Shown: positions 50,854 through 58,210 of the stretch, in pieces
Layout of the letters: the number at the start of each line of letters is the position of its first letter
How positions within the stretch are numbered: position 1 is the first letter of the stretch
Assembly: GCF_900142605.1 (NCBI RefSeq)
Contig: NZ_FRBL01000006.1
Location: 372,001 to 436,000, forward strand
DNA: 64,000 bases
Reading direction: 5' to 3'
Source: Chitinophaga jiangningensis
GTDB taxonomy: Bacteria > Bacteroidota > Bacteroidia > Chitinophagales > Chitinophagaceae
Notes under the pieces: generated by a model
The model's database searches: none
Told to the model about the DNA's origin: nothing
Seen by the model: only the letters and a program-made list of their open reading frames with translations
Made by a program: the position numbers and the translations under genes

Positions 50854-51939
50854 ATGAAGCGTTTTTTGCTGATTATGGGAACAGTATTGCTCTCTGGCGC
50901 TGCATTTGCCCAGGAAGTAGTATCTGGTGTGGTGAAAGGTGGTACGGGCAAGTACCTGTATTTGTTTGACGATGAGGACAATAACCCGGATGACTCTGTA
51001 CTGATAAAAAATGATCAGTTCAGTTTTAAAGTGAAGGCAGGCAAGCAGCCGGCTATCCATGCGCTGATATTGCAGCATACGGAATATCCGATGCTGTTTG
51101 TAACCGGGGAAGGGGCCGTACATGTGGTAACAACAGCAACAACGTTTCCTATTGCCAGTGAGGTAAAGGGTGGCACAAATACCCGCGACCTGCAGGCGTA
51201 CCAGAAGGCATTTGAGCCTTTGATTAAAAAGGCCAATGACCTGAATGTGGAGGCCCGCAGCATTTCCGGTGCTGACGAGGCGGGGCAGAATGCTTTCCGT
51301 AAAAAGGCCGCCGCGTTTGGGGACGAGGTGGTAACCGTGGGTACTGCCTTTGTAACGGCGCATCCGAAGAGTGTGGCCAGCATCTGGCTGATGTTAAATG
51401 AGCTACGCAACAGGCTGCAACCGGAAGCATTTAAGCAAATGTTTGCGGGACTGGATAAGTCGGTACAAAATTCAAAGTACGGTGAAATGGCCACCGCCTA
51501 TATAAAAAGTGCTTACAAAAATGCACTGGGCGTAGCGGCGGAAGATTTTGCCCAGGAAGATGCGAAGGGCCAGCTGGTAAAGCTTTCATCGTTTAAGGGT
51601 AAGTACGTACTGGTCGATTTTTGGGCGAGCTGGTGCGGTCCCTGCCGTCAGGAAAATCCAAACGTAGTAAAAGCATATAATAAGTATAAAGATAAGAATT
51701 TCACTATTCTGGGAGTTTCCCTGGACCAGGATAAGGCCCGCTGGCTGCGTGCCATTACCCAGGATGGCCTGGGTTGGACGCAGGTTTCTGACCTGAAAGG
51801 CTGGGGTAATGAAGTGGCGGTACAGTATGGTATTCAATCTATTCCGTCCAATTTCCTGGTAGACCCGGCTGGAAATATCATTGCACGCAACCTCCGCGGC
51901 GAGGCGTTGGAGGCAAAGCTTGCAGAGCTGTTACAATAG
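50854..51939 (+). CDS. TlpA-like thiol-disulfide oxidoreductase with N-terminal DUF4369-like domain, copy 1
   Basis: A 361-residue periplasmic protein. Signal peptide MKRFLLIMGTVLLSGAAFAQ, then a beta-rich DUF4369-like domain (about 22-110), a helical middle and a C-terminal thioredoxin fold (about 222-361). The redox motif DFWASWCGPCRQENP has cysteines at 261 and 264. The cis-Pro segment IQSIPSNFLVDP is present. It probably reduces or isomerises disulfides of exported proteins; the partner is unknown. It follows hisIE by 22 bases with no terminator. A paralog lies 71 bases downstream. Confidence 0.87.
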   Translation: MKRFLLIMGTVLLSGAAFAQEVVSGVVKGGTGKYLYLFDDEDNNPDDSVLIKNDQFSFKVKAGKQPAIHALILQHTEYPMLFVTGEGAVHVVTTATTFPIASEVKGGTNTRDLQAYQKAFEPLIKKANDLNVEARSISGADEAGQNAFRKKAAAFGDEVVTVGTAFVTAHPKSVASIWLMLNELRNRLQPEAFKQMFAGLDKSVQNSKYGEMATAYIKSAYKNALGVAAEDFAQEDAKGQLVKLSSFKGKYVLVDFWASWCGPCRQENPNVVKAYNKYKDKNFTILGVSLDQDKARWLRAITQDGLGWTQVSDLKGWGNEVAVQYGIQSIPSNFLVDPAGNIIARNLRGEALEAKLAELLQ

Positions 51940-52010
51940 CCGCTTATCATATAAAGGTTGATTAGATGCTGCCTTTTGAGGAAATTTGTTATTCGTAAAA
52001 ATAAAAACCA

Positions 52011-53147
52011 ATGAAAAAATTATTCATAAGTGCTGCATTGTTAATGCCAGCATTGTTGTTTGCCCAGGATAAAAAAACTGTTACTGCAAAACCTTTCACC
52101 ATTCAGGGCACCGTATCTGACCAGAAAACACCTGCCAAAGTTTTCCTGAGAATGCGTAAATCAGGGGAAACTTTCATTGATAGTACCCTCACCAAAGATG
52201 GGAAATTCACTTTCACCGGCACGCTGGAAGAGCCAACTATGGCCAGCCTGATGCTGTCACCGGAAGACGCCGGCAAATCTGTATCCATGCGCAGAGATAT
52301 GCTTGCCATCTTCCTGGAAAGCAGTACCGTAACCATCACTACTACTGATTCCATCAGCAAAGCAACTGTTACAGGTTCTAAAGCTAATGACGACTATAAT
52401 AAACTCGGCGAACAGCTGAAAGGCGTGAATGAGGTGAATATGGCATTGCAGCAGCAATACCGCGCCCTCGCTCAGGCTAAGGATAAAGAAGGCATGAAAG
52501 CGCTGGAAGCGCGTTACGACAGCCTGGATGCCGCAGAAAAAGCGATAGAAACCAGCTTCTTCAATGCTAATACTTCCTCTCCGATTGCCCTGTTTGTACT
52601 CAACCAGGTAGCTGGTTACGATCTGGATGTAAAAACCATCGAGCCGCTGTACAAAAAGCTGAGCAAGGAAGCTAAAAACCTGCCTTCCGGTAAAGAGTTC
52701 GCGAAAAGACTGGACGCTGCAAAGAAAACAGCAGTAGGTAGCACTGCGCTGGAATTCAGCCAGGCCGACAGCACCGGTAAAGCTATTTCCCTGGCATCGT
52801 TCCGTGGTAAATATGTACTGGTGGACTTCTGGGCCAGCTGGTGCGGACCTTGCCGCGCTGAAAACCCGAACGTGGTAAAAGCTTACGAAAAATTCAATCC
52901 TAAAGGCTTCGAAATCCTCGGTGTATCCCTGGACGACAAAAAGGAAAAATGGTTAGCTGCTATCCATGCGGATAAACTGACCTGGCAGCATGTTTCTGAC
53001 CTGAAAGGCTGGAACAACGCCGCCGCAGGCCTTTATGGTGTACGCGCCATCCCGCAGAACTTCCTGATCGACCCTAAGGGTAAGATCATTGCTAAAAACC
53101 TCCGTGGTGAAGAACTGGAGAAGAAATTAGCAGAGTTCATGAACTAA
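52011..53147 (+). CDS. TlpA-like thiol-disulfide oxidoreductase with DUF4369 domain, copy 2
   Basis: A 378-residue periplasmic paralog of the preceding gene. Signal peptide MKKLFISAALLMPALLFAQ, a DUF4369 beta domain (about 30-120, FTIQGTVSDQKTPAKVFLRM), a helical linker rich in Lys and Ala, and a thioredoxin domain whose DFWASWCGPCRAENP motif has cysteines near 278 and 281. The last 130 residues are nearly superimposable on copy 1, while the N-terminal domains differ, so the pair probably shares chemistry but not partners. A terminator follows. Confidence 0.88.
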   Translation: MKKLFISAALLMPALLFAQDKKTVTAKPFTIQGTVSDQKTPAKVFLRMRKSGETFIDSTLTKDGKFTFTGTLEEPTMASLMLSPEDAGKSVSMRRDMLAIFLESSTVTITTTDSISKATVTGSKANDDYNKLGEQLKGVNEVNMALQQQYRALAQAKDKEGMKALEARYDSLDAAEKAIETSFFNANTSSPIALFVLNQVAGYDLDVKTIEPLYKKLSKEAKNLPSGKEFAKRLDAAKKTAVGSTALEFSQADSTGKAISLASFRGKYVLVDFWASWCGPCRAENPNVVKAYEKFNPKGFEILGVSLDDKKEKWLAAIHADKLTWQHVSDLKGWNNAAAGLYGVRAIPQNFLIDPKGKIIAKNLRGEELEKKLAEFMN

Positions 53148-53171
53148 GTAACGCATTCAATATAAATGATG

Positions 53172-53195
53172 AAAGCAGCCTGAATGGCTGCTTTT
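53172..53195 (+). terminator. Terminator after the second TlpA-like gene
   Basis: A 9-bp stem AAAGCAGCC / GGCTGCTTT with a TGAAT loop, followed by T-rich sequence. Confidence 0.8.
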
Positions 53196-53205
53196 GATTT
53201 TCTCC

Positions 53206-53281
53206 CAGCTGAGGAGGCCCGCCGGGCCTCCTCAGCTGTTTTTAATCGTCCGCGAAGCAGACGATTAAAAACAGCTGAGGA
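53206..53281. repeat. Paired hairpin element with a third arm copy
   Basis: Hairpin A (53206-53238) has a 15-bp stem and GCC loop. Hairpin B (53239-53271) has a 12-bp outer stem. CAGCTGAGGA (53272-53281) then repeats the first 10 bases of arm A. The order A-A'-B-B'-A matches 35941-36015, although the sequences are unrelated. Confidence 0.7.
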
Positions 53282-53297
53282 TACTTTAAAAAATAAA

Positions 53298-53342
53298 TTT
53301 GGTCAATTACGAAACTTTCGTAGCTTTACGAAACATTCGTAA
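53298..53342 (+). promoter_or_regulatory. Promoter and double operator of the blaI-like gene
   Basis: TTTG (53298-53301) and TAGCTTTA (53321-53328) are 19 bases apart. Two dyads overlap the -7 zone: TACGAA-ACT-TTCGTA (53308-53322) and TTACGAA-ACA-TTCGTAA (53326-53342), with centres 19 bases apart. This fits autorepression by the BlaI-type protein encoded 20 bases downstream. Confidence 0.75.
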
Positions 53343-53361
53343 TTATAAAAAATGAACCTCC

Positions 53362-53721
53362 ATGGAAAAGCTTAGTCAGCAGGAAGAAGCTGCAATGATA
53401 GCCATCTGGAAAGCAGGGAAAGGCTTCGTGAAAGACTTTCTGGAAGCGCATGCCGCGCCCGCTCCTCCATACACCACCCTGGCATCTACCATCAAGAACC
53501 TGGAGAAAAAAGGATTTGTAGAAAGCAGAAAGGTAGGTAACGTATACGAATACTCGCCGCTGATTGAAGAGCAGCTGTATAAGCAGAAGTTCATGAATAA
53601 TTTCGTGAAAGACTACTTCGCTGACTCTTATAAAGAACTGGTATCCTTCTTCGCCAAGGAGAAAAAGATATCTCCGGATGAACTGAAAGAGATTATTAAC
53701 ATGATTGAGAAAGGCAAATAA
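53362..53721 (+). CDS. BlaI/MecI/CopY-family transcriptional repressor
   Basis: A 119-residue winged-helix repressor. The N-terminal DNA-binding domain (about residues 1-75) has the family pattern LSQQEEAAMIAIWKAGKG...PPYTTLASTIKNLEKKGFVESRK..NVYEYSPL. The C-terminal helices (about 80-119) mediate dimerisation. In the classical system BlaR1 proteolysis inactivates it; the following gene encodes an M56 membrane peptidase of that type, starting 10 bases after this stop. Two dyads at its promoter are its likely operators. Confidence 0.88.
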   Translation: MEKLSQQEEAAMIAIWKAGKGFVKDFLEAHAAPAPPYTTLASTIKNLEKKGFVESRKVGNVYEYSPLIEEQLYKQKFMNNFVKDYFADSYKELVSFFAKEKKISPDELKEIINMIEKGK

Positions 53722-53731
53722 AATCGCAACC

Positions 53732-55264
53732 ATGGTACCTGAAATCCTGATCTATCTGCTGAAAGCAAATGTGGCGCTCACTTTATGCTTCCTCGCTTAT
53801 CGCCTCGGGCTCCGCAAGCTGACGTTTTATACGCTCAACAGGGTATTCCTGTTGTTCGGTATCCTGGTGGCGGCCATATTCCCGCTCATAGATATTAACA
53901 GTTTTGTAGACAGGCACGAAGAGATAGGGCAGGTGCTTACCTATGTGCCGGATTTACGCCAGTGGCAGGAAACACCACATTTTAACTATTGGAATCTGCT
54001 GGTATATGCTTTTTGGGCAGGGGTCCTGATCATGATGGGGCGCTTTATGATTCAGCTTTTCTCGATGTACAAAATCCATAGAAGTGCCACCGATGATGCC
54101 ATCAATGGTACGCCCGTGAAGGTATTGCAGTCGCCGGTAAATCCGTTCTCCTTTTTCCGTAACATCTACATAAACCCCATACTACACCAGCCTGAAGAAA
54201 TTGATGACATACTCCTGCATGAGCAGGTGCATGTACGCCAGTGGCACAGCGTGGATGTGGTAATGGGAGAAATCAATAACATTTTTTACTGGTTCAATCC
54301 CGGTGCATGGCTCATGAAATCGGCCATACGTGAAAACTTAGAGTTTATCACCGACCGTTACCTGCTACGCCAGGGAGTAGACCGTAAAAACTATCAGTAC
54401 AGTTTGTTGAAAATAAGTGGGATCCCATATGCGACGGCCATCGCAAACAATTTCAATTTCTCACACTTAAAAACAAGAATTATGATGATGAACAAAAAGA
54501 AATCATCAACCTATCACATGATACGCTATGTAGTGCTCGGGGCTTTAGTAGGAGGGATCGTTTTATCACTCAATTATAGTCGCGCCGCTACCAATGTAGT
54601 ATCCGAAATTATCCCGTTCGTGAAAGCGGAGCCTAACCCGGCACCAGCCGCCAGGCCGCAGCCCGTTGCAATTGCCAGCGTTAAGCCTTCAGCCGCACCC
54701 CTGGCGGATACCGGCAAGCCAAAAGAAGTGCGGATCATCAGGCTGGAGAAAGGCGACAAACAGTCCGATTCCATCCAGGTACAGGTGATTGAAAGACCAA
54801 AAGGTGATAAAGACACATATACCATGGAAGCCAAAGAGGTGGTGTTTGTAAGGGCGGATGATGTACGCACTACTATTGACAGTTCCGGCAAGCGCCCGCG
54901 TATTGTGGTGACTTACAACGCTGACACTACAAAACCGGAAAGAGTAGTAACCGGTTATGGGGGGAAAACTGTTGAAAAATCAAAGCAGACTTCAGGTGTG
55001 GTAGAAGCGGTAACAATTCAGGGCCGTGCCATGGGAGTAAGCACAGATACCAGTAAAAAGGTAATCAGAATTGTGGGTACTAAAGCAGGTCATAACCCCC
55101 TGTATTTAGTGGATGGGAAAGAGATCACAGAAGGAGAAATGAAAAATATTGAGCCGGATATGATCCAGTCCATTAATGTGCTGAAAGGAGAAAGTGCTAA
55201 AAAGCTTTACGGAGAGAAAGGTGCAGATGGGGTGATCCTGATCAATCTGAAGAAATCGAAATAA
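53732..55264 (+). CDS. BlaR1-like M56 membrane peptidase with TonB-plug-like tail
   Basis: A 510-residue sensor-type protein. Four N-terminal helices and loops (about 1-280) hold the zinc site LLHEQVHVRQWH (HExxH, about 162-173) and the downstream Glu region ENLEFITDR. After a further helix (about 267-287) a periplasmic region of about 220 residues follows. It has no penicillin-binding domain; instead its end, NPLYLVDGKEITEGEMKNI...INVLKGESAKKLYGEKGADGVILI, resembles the plug of SusC-type receptors. The ATG at 53732 is preferred over a TTG 27 bases upstream within the repressor gene. Confidence 0.85.
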   Translation: MVPEILIYLLKANVALTLCFLAYRLGLRKLTFYTLNRVFLLFGILVAAIFPLIDINSFVDRHEEIGQVLTYVPDLRQWQETPHFNYWNLLVYAFWAGVLIMMGRFMIQLFSMYKIHRSATDDAINGTPVKVLQSPVNPFSFFRNIYINPILHQPEEIDDILLHEQVHVRQWHSVDVVMGEINNIFYWFNPGAWLMKSAIRENLEFITDRYLLRQGVDRKNYQYSLLKISGIPYATAIANNFNFSHLKTRIMMMNKKKSSTYHMIRYVVLGALVGGIVLSLNYSRAATNVVSEIIPFVKAEPNPAPAARPQPVAIASVKPSAAPLADTGKPKEVRIIRLEKGDKQSDSIQVQVIERPKGDKDTYTMEAKEVVFVRADDVRTTIDSSGKRPRIVVTYNADTTKPERVVTGYGGKTVEKSKQTSGVVEAVTIQGRAMGVSTDTSKKVIRIVGTKAGHNPLYLVDGKEITEGEMKNIEPDMIQSINVLKGESAKKLYGEKGADGVILINLKKSK

Positions 55265-55304
55265 AATATTGGCGCCATTCTACAGCTTAAATTTACTTAA
55301 TGAT

Positions 55305-55330
55305 AAAGGTCGCCTGTTGAGGCGACCTTT
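55305..55330. terminator. Bidirectional terminator between convergent genes
   Basis: An 11-bp stem AAAGGTCGCCT / AGGCGACCTTT with a GTTG loop, A/T runs on both sides, between the M56 gene and the FGE-like gene. Confidence 0.85.
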
Positions 55331-55341
55331 TCTATACTCGA

Positions 55342-56382
55342 CTATTTTAAAGATCTCGCACACCTGAAACCCAGGTTAGCCAATCCCGATTCCGGCGTGG
55401 TTTTCATCCTGGCGGAGACCCTGTAGCCGCGGCAGTATTCATCGCTACACATATAAGAGCCTCCACGGATCACATGTTTGATCTGCCCCGGATCTTCCGG
55501 GTCAAACGCTTCCGCCGGGCCGGTAGGATTCACTGACAGCTCACCGTCTTTCCCATAATAATTTGAATTATATAAGTCGTGCACCCATTCCCAAACGTTG
55601 CCAGACATATCGTATAGCCCATAACCGTTAGGCGCATACGATTTTACAGGCGCTGTGCCGGTAAAGCCATCGGTGGCAGTATTTTTATAGGGGAAATTTC
55701 CGTTCCAGGTATTGGCTTTAGGCTTGCCGGCGGTGAGTGCCTCGGTGCCCCATGGATATAGTTGGTTTTTTAGTCCGCCACGGGAGGCATATTCCCATTC
55801 TGCTTCGGTAGGGAGTCGCTTATTGGCCCATTTGGCGAAGGCTACGGCATCTTCATAAGATACCTGTGTAACCGGGTGGTTTTCCCTGCCTTTGATATCG
55901 CTGTCGGGCCCTTCGGGATGGCGCCAGCTGGCACCAGGTACAAAGCTCCACCATTGGGAAACATCGTTGAAGGGCACTGCATGATTTGGTGGGGTAAACA
56001 CCAGAGCTCCTGCGGCCAGCATGCTACTGTCGGGCTCAGGGGAGCCGGGAGGCAGCCCGCGCATCAGTTCCTCTTTGGAAATCGGCTTTTCTGCGGTGGT
56101 CACATAGCCCGTTTGAGATACGAACAGGGCAAATTCCGCATTGGTTACTTCGTGTTCATCGATATAAAAGCTGTCTACCTTTACGTTATGTTTAGGATAT
56201 TCATCCGCCACACCGGTATTATCATCTGCCCCCATACCATAGGTGCCGGCAGGGATGAGTACCATATTATTCAGCGTATCCGGGGTGGTAAAGCTGAAAG
56301 TTACCCTGGTAGTGGACTGGCCACAGGAAAATAAGCCCGTCAAGCTGGAGAGGATACAAATATTGATAAATTTTCTGGTCAT
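55342..56382 (-). CDS. Formylglycine-generating-enzyme (SUMF1) family lipoprotein
   Basis: A 346-residue lipoprotein with lipobox LFSC (Cys at about residue 20). The FGE-sulfatase fold covers residues 40-346: MVLIPAGTYGMGADD, DSFYIDEHEVTNAEFALFV, RLPTEAEWEYASRGG, YDMSGNVWEWVHDLYN and the C-terminal RGGSYMCSDEYCRGYR...NLGFRCA. Both copper-binding cysteines of true FGE, C-x4-C at about 312 and 317, are kept, unlike in many EgtB-like or unknown-function relatives. Activation of a sulfatase is plausible but no sulfatase lies in the window. Confidence 0.85.
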   Translation of the reverse strand: MTRKFINICILSSLTGLFSCGQSTTRVTFSFTTPDTLNNMVLIPAGTYGMGADDNTGVADEYPKHNVKVDSFYIDEHEVTNAEFALFVSQTGYVTTAEKPISKEELMRGLPPGSPEPDSSMLAAGALVFTPPNHAVPFNDVSQWWSFVPGASWRHPEGPDSDIKGRENHPVTQVSYEDAVAFAKWANKRLPTEAEWEYASRGGLKNQLYPWGTEALTAGKPKANTWNGNFPYKNTATDGFTGTAPVKSYAPNGYGLYDMSGNVWEWVHDLYNSNYYGKDGELSVNPTGPAEAFDPEDPGQIKHVIRGGSYMCSDEYCRGYRVSARMKTTPESGLANLGFRCARSLK

Positions 56383-56526
56383 TGTCTATGCTCGCTGTTT
56401 ACGGTGATCATCAAAAATAACAGGTATTTTCTTTTTTTTATCCGTTCCCAAATAACAGGTTAACAATTTCATAATTATTTTTTCAAGTAAATAGTCGTAA
56501 TCTGCGGTCAGATCATCACTTTGCTT

Positions 56527-57891
56527 ATGCAAAATACCGGCATGCCCTTTAGCCGTAAGGATTTTGGGGATGATTTTTTATGGGGTGTTACGATATCCGC
56601 TTTTCAAAATGAAGGAGCCTTCAGCGATGATGGTAAGGGACCTTCTATATGGGATACTTTCTCTGCCCGCAAAGGTAAGATCAAGGATCGTAGCCATGCA
56701 CAGGTAGCAACTGATTTCTACAACCGTTTTTTGCAGGATATACTACTGGCGAAAATCCTGGGCTTTTCTGTTTTCCGTTTCTCCATCGCCTGGTCCCGCA
56801 TCTTACCAAAAGGTACCGGCGAAATTAATCCGCATGGCATCGCATTTTACCATCGGGTAATTGACGCCTGCCTGGAAGTAGGGCTGGAGCCTTATATAAC
56901 CCTTTACCACTGGGACCTGCCACAGGCACTGGAACAAAAAGGCGGCTGGTGCCACCGGGGTGTGGTGTTTGCATTTGAAGAATATGCACGCATCTGCATC
57001 CGGGAGTATGGTGCAAAAGTGCGCAACTGGATTATCCTGAATGAGCCGTTTGGCTATACTGCGCTGGGTTATATGCTGGGCGTGCATGCACCTGGTAAAT
57101 TCGGATTGTCTTATTTTTTGCCGGCGGTGCATCATACAGTGCTGGCGCAGTCCGGCGCTGCCCGTATTATCCGGGAAGAAATGCCTGATGCGAACATTGG
57201 TACCACTTTTTCCTGCTCACAGATTATCCCTTATACCAATAACGAAAAAGACCTGTATGCAGCGCGCAGGGCGGATGCGCTTTTTAACAGATTGTTTATA
57301 GAACCCTCGCTGGGCCTGGGTTACCCGGTAGATGATTTCCCCCTGCTAAAAAAAATTGGTAAACGTTATGCGCTCTGGCGCGACTGGGAAAAGCTCGCTT
57401 TTGATTTCGATTTTATAGGCATCCAGAATTATTTTCCTTTAGTGGTGAGATATAATGCTTTTATGCCTTACCTCGGCGTTTCCGAAGTGAAAGCAAAAGA
57501 TAGAAAAGTGCCTGTAACCGGCCTCGGATGGGAGATTAACGGGAACGGCCTGTATGAAATCCTCAAACAATTTGGTGCGTATAAAGGTGTGAAAAAGCTA
57601 ATTGTAACGGAAGGCGGTGCATCGTTCCCGGATGTATTGCAAAACGATGGCTGCGTGCATGATACGGAACGTATCAGCTATTTCCAGGAGTATATAGGCG
57701 CGGTGCTAAAAGCCCGCCAGGAAGGTATTCCGGTAGATGGCTACTTCGCCTGGACACTAACGGATAATTTCGAATGGGCCGAAGGATACCGGGCGCGCTT
57801 TGGTTTGGTGTATGTGAACTTCGAAACGCAGCAGAGGATTATAAAGGATTCGGGGTATTGGTTTAAGGAGATGTTAACCCGGGAGGGATAG
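56527..57891 (+). CDS. Glycoside hydrolase family 1 beta-glycosidase
   Basis: A 454-residue cytosolic TIM-barrel enzyme cleaving beta-glucosides or related sugars by a retaining mechanism. Motifs: DFLWGVTISAFQNEGAFSDD near the start, FRFSIAWSRILPKGTGEIN, LYHWDLPQAL, the acid/base motif ILNEPFGY (about 167-174), and the nucleophile region KLIVTEGGASFPD (about 356-368). The usual TENG is TEGG here, with the Glu kept. The tail GYFAWTLTDNFEWAEGYRARFGLVYV is canonical. Start choices are ATG 56527 or 56542; a TTG at 56521 is less likely. Confidence 0.9.
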   Translation: MQNTGMPFSRKDFGDDFLWGVTISAFQNEGAFSDDGKGPSIWDTFSARKGKIKDRSHAQVATDFYNRFLQDILLAKILGFSVFRFSIAWSRILPKGTGEINPHGIAFYHRVIDACLEVGLEPYITLYHWDLPQALEQKGGWCHRGVVFAFEEYARICIREYGAKVRNWIILNEPFGYTALGYMLGVHAPGKFGLSYFLPAVHHTVLAQSGAARIIREEMPDANIGTTFSCSQIIPYTNNEKDLYAARRADALFNRLFIEPSLGLGYPVDDFPLLKKIGKRYALWRDWEKLAFDFDFIGIQNYFPLVVRYNAFMPYLGVSEVKAKDRKVPVTGLGWEINGNGLYEILKQFGAYKGVKKLIVTEGGASFPDVLQNDGCVHDTERISYFQEYIGAVLKARQEGIPVDGYFAWTLTDNFEWAEGYRARFGLVYVNFETQQRIIKDSGYWFKEMLTREG

Positions 57892-57958
57892 TGATTACAA
57901 GATAAGGATAAAGCCCGCCTACACTTGCTGTGTACTGCTTAAAAGATTCGGTTTAAAA

Positions 57959-58150
57959 ATGCATGTATTGCAGGAGATAGCAAAGCTGCCTTTACGTGAA
58001 CTTGACCGGGTATGGATTTTATATCTCTCTATATTTAAAATAGCCTACCACCGCAGGTTTGAAAAGGAAAAGGATAATCCGGATAAATGGTGGTATTGGG
58101 ATTTGGGGGAGGAGGAGAATTTTAAGAAAATAACAATGCTACAAAAATAA
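57959..58150 (+). CDS. Small protein of unknown function
   Basis: A 63-residue frame starting MHVLQEIAKLPLRELDRVWIL. It has an amphipathic helical N-terminus and a tryptophan-rich charged segment DKWWYWDLGEEENFKK. No signal peptide or clear family. It lies 67 bases after the GH1 gene and ends just before a terminator that would serve as its 3' end, which mildly supports a real gene. Confidence 0.4.
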   Translation: MHVLQEIAKLPLRELDRVWILYLSIFKIAYHRRFEKEKDNPDKWWYWDLGEEENFKKITMLQK

Positions 58151-58192
58151 AAAAAAGGGTTTCGTGAACTCGCGTCCACCAAACCCTTTTTT
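58151..58192. terminator. Bidirectional terminator
   Basis: A 12-bp stem AAAAAAGGGTTT / AAACCCTTTTTT with an 18-base loop, between the small gene and the end of the minus-strand susD. Confidence 0.85.
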
Positions 58193-58210
58193 CAACTGAA
58201 AATATATTCC

